Positions 62,474 to 64,000 of a stretch of DNA of 64,000 bases are shown here, one piece after another. Made by a program: the position numbers and the translations under genes. The first letter of the stretch is position 1. Each line of letters begins with the position of its first letter. The DNA comes from Planctomycetota bacterium (GTDB taxonomy: Bacteria > Planctomycetota > B15-G4 > SIAN01), in contig JAEUIC010000011.1 in NCBI GenBank assembly GCA_016795285.1, positions 124,001 through 188,000 on the forward strand, written 5' to 3'. The notes beneath the pieces are model-generated. The model was not told the origin of the DNA, searched no databases, and worked only from the letters and a program-made list of their open reading frames with translations.

Positions 62474-63478
62474 ATGCGCTGGCCCTGGTCGCGCGACGAG
62501 GCTCCGCTGCTGCAGGCGTACGGCAAGCTGCCGCTCGCCAAGGACTACCTGCGGATCGGCGCCGCGGAGGGGAGCGGTCGCGAGCTGCGCGACTGGCTCG
62601 ACACGACCTTCTCCGGCAGCGCGCTGGCCGGCACGCTCGAGCTGCCGTGGCCCGCCCGTTTCCTGCTGGCGCCGCGCAGCGGAGCGCCGCTCCAGGGCTG
62701 CCTCTGGCCGAGCCACGACGACGGCGGCTTGCGCCGCTTCCCGTTCGCGCTCTTCGTCGAGCGGCGCCGCGCCGTGCTGCGCGACGCGCTGCCGTCCGGC
62801 GGCGCGGGCGAGGCGGGCTTCTGGGAGGCGCTCGAGGAGCGGTTCGCGGGACGCGATCGATTCGTCGACGGGCGTGCGCTGCTCGAGGCGTGGCGCGGGC
62901 AGGAAGTGGCCGCGATCGGCGCGCCGCCGTCGCGCGAGCCGGCCGCCGACGCGTGGCTCGCGGCGCTCTGGCCCGGCGAGGGGGTCGCGGGGCTGCGACG
63001 ACAGCTCGCCGACCTCGCGACCAGCGACGACGGCCGCGCGCCGCTGCGCCTGCCGCTGACGGCGGCGGCCCCCTTCCTGCCGCAGGCGCGCGCCTGGGGC
63101 GAGCTGCTCGCGCGGCGCGGCCGACTCGCGGCGCCCGAGCGGACCAGCATCGTGCTGCCGCTCGAGCTCGCGCCGGGGGCGGCGCCGCCGAGCACCCCCG
63201 CGCTGCTCCTCCTGCGCGACTTCCCGTCGAGCCACGCCACCGCGGCTTGGCTCGCGCCGCCCGCCGCGAGGCCCGCCGCGCCCCCGCCGCCGCCGGCGCC
63301 GGCGCCGGCGCCGCAGTCCTCGTCGCGCAAGCGCAAGGGCGGACTGCCGCCGCCGCCGCCGCCCCCACCACCGGCCGATCCGCGCCTCTTCCCGACCGCG
63401 GAGGCGCCGCTCGCCACCGCCCTCGAGGCGCGCCTCGTCGCCGTCGCACCCGGGGCGGCGAGCGCGGGTCAAGGGTAG
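62474..63478 (+). CDS. tagF: T6SS-associated TagF-domain protein with poly-proline tail
   Basis: 334 residues. LLQAYGKLPLAKDYLRIG fits the opening of TagF (GKLPxxxD), and GGLRRFPFALFVERRR matches the next conserved part. In Pseudomonas TagF represses T6SS assembly unless threonine phosphorylation relieves it. The C-terminal 60 residues are unusual: Ala/Pro runs, a basic SSRKRK, then nine prolines in a row. This tail could bind partners. The start is ATG 62474, with GAGG just upstream. Assignment rests on the N-terminal motif and location. Confidence 0.75.
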   Translation: MRWPWSRDEAPLLQAYGKLPLAKDYLRIGAAEGSGRELRDWLDTTFSGSALAGTLELPWPARFLLAPRSGAPLQGCLWPSHDDGGLRRFPFALFVERRRAVLRDALPSGGAGEAGFWEALEERFAGRDRFVDGRALLEAWRGQEVAAIGAPPSREPAADAWLAALWPGEGVAGLRRQLADLATSDDGRAPLRLPLTAAAPFLPQARAWGELLARRGRLAAPERTSIVLPLELAPGAAPPSTPALLLLRDFPSSHATAAWLAPPAARPAAPPPPPAPAPAPQSSSRKRKGGLPPPPPPPPPADPRLFPTAEAPLATALEARLVAVAPGAASAGQG

Positions 63479-63557
63479 TCGGCAGGGTTTGCGTTCGTCG
63501 TCGCGTGGCCGCTCCACAGGGGGGTGGCCGGAGGCTTCGCCGCGAGACGCGCCGCCG

Positions 63558-64000
63558 ATGGCTACTCCCGACACCCTCGACTTCGCGAAGCTGACCGCAC
63601 CGATCGCGGGCGAGGCGCCGACCGGTGCCGACTTGCGCACGGCGCTCGGCACGCCGGCGGCCGCGAAGTACCAGCAGCTCGCGCTGTTGCGCAAGCAGGC
63701 GACCTCCTTCGAGCGCGACGGCGGCGCGGACGCGCTGCAGAACGCCGCCACCGCCTGGCGCACGATCCGCGGCCTCGCCGAGGAGCTGCTGGCCACCGCG
63801 ACCAAGGACCTGCAGGTGTGCGCCTGGTTCATCGAGAGCCTGCTGCGCGAGCGCGGCTTCGCCGGACTGCGCGACGGCCTGCGGCTGGCGCGCGAGCTGG
63901 TGGCGAAGTACTGGGAGCAGCTCCACCCCGCGCCCGAGCCGGGCGAGCCGGCGTCGGCGCGCGTCGAGCCGCTCTGCGGCCTGAACGGCATCGACGCCGC
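63558..64000 (+). CDS. tssA: T6SS baseplate cap protein TssA, 3' part outside window
   Basis: The first 147 residues are in the window. IAGEAPTGADLRTALGTPAAAKYQQLALLRKQA, then WRTIRGLAEELLATATKDLQVCAWFIESLLRERGFAGLRDGL, and YWEQLHPAP match the ImpA_N domain of TssA. TssA directs assembly of the baseplate and sheath. The start is ATG 63558. It follows tagF by 79 bases of no recognised content. The C-terminal cap domain, and hence the TssA subtype, cannot be judged here. Confidence 0.88.
   Translation, partial: MATPDTLDFAKLTAPIAGEAPTGADLRTALGTPAAAKYQQLALLRKQATSFERDGGADALQNAATAWRTIRGLAEELLATATKDLQVCAWFIESLLRERGFAGLRDGLRLARELVAKYWEQLHPAPEPGEPASARVEPLCGLNGIDA

Noticed and set aside
57641-63991. 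Leftward 2116-residue frame over the T6SS genes
   Set aside because: It is antisense to tssL, tssM, tagF and tssA, all recognised by motifs, and has only Arg/Gly/Ala-rich content.

Overview
The window is very GC-rich (clearly above 70 %), gene-dense bacterial DNA. No gene-free stretch exceeds about 300 bases, and I see no rRNA, tRNA, CRISPR array, intact insertion sequence or phage gene. The protein repertoire points to a Gram-negative bacterium, most likely a deep Planctomycetota lineage: an outer-membrane barrel, many lipoboxes, Ser/Thr kinases with extracytoplasmic tails (one an FGE-sulfatase domain), FHA-transmembrane proteins, FG-GAP and HEAT lipoprotein or secreted proteins, a cytochrome c/propeller lipoprotein and a type VI secretion system (T6SS). 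Acidobacteriota or Myxococcota cannot be excluded from sequence reading alone.

Left third (1-34,300). An amino-sugar pair (truncated formyltransferase and DegT aminotransferase) lies divergent to a GT8-like glycosyltransferase, followed by a three-gene ABC-2 exporter, TerC, and a HEAT-repeat secreted protein. A long leftward run (20,188 to 9,317) carries a UvrD-type helicase, a sigma-54 activator ATPase with no DNA-binding domain, two FHA-transmembrane proteins (one with an extracytoplasmic CAP domain), a degenerate AmrS-like radical SAM protein with no cluster cysteines, and an overlapping sulfotransferase-like/class IV aminotransferase pair. Then come acpS, an ECF-like sigma factor with a soluble zinc-finger/TPR anti-sigma factor and a secreted protein, an SDR/MBL-exonuclease/lipoprotein set, queG with a LysR regulator, a PilZ plus cNMP-like protein, and a CHASE4 hybrid histidine kinase.

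Right half (34,300-64,000). Two leftward, overlapping-stop/start operons share one architecture: a large calcium- or propeller-repeat lipoprotein and a Ser/Thr kinase whose C-terminal half is outside the cytoplasm. Operon A (44,845 to 34,342) is FG-GAP lipoprotein, kinase-FGE, small lipoprotein. Operon B (55,094 to 46,719) is outer-membrane barrel, di-heme/TolB-like lipoprotein, MORN/redoxin lipoprotein, kinase. Between them a rightward FHA gene (45,022) looks like the T6SS accessory TagH. The T6SS genes proper run rightward from 55,237: TssJ-position lipoprotein, TssK, TssL, TssM, TagF and the start of TssA, which leaves the window. Operon B therefore separates the FHA gene from the T6SS core, and a 35-bp tandem repeat that may be a transposon-end remnant sits exactly at its left edge.

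How the parts may work together (inference): the extracytoplasmic lipoproteins could feed signals to the two transmembrane kinases; the phosphothreonine reader would be the canonical FHA protein next to the T6SS, giving threonine-phosphorylation control of secretion as in the Pseudomonas PpkA/Fha/TagF pathway. The FHA domains of the two FHA-transmembrane proteins have lost most phosphothreonine-contact residues and probably act as structural modules.
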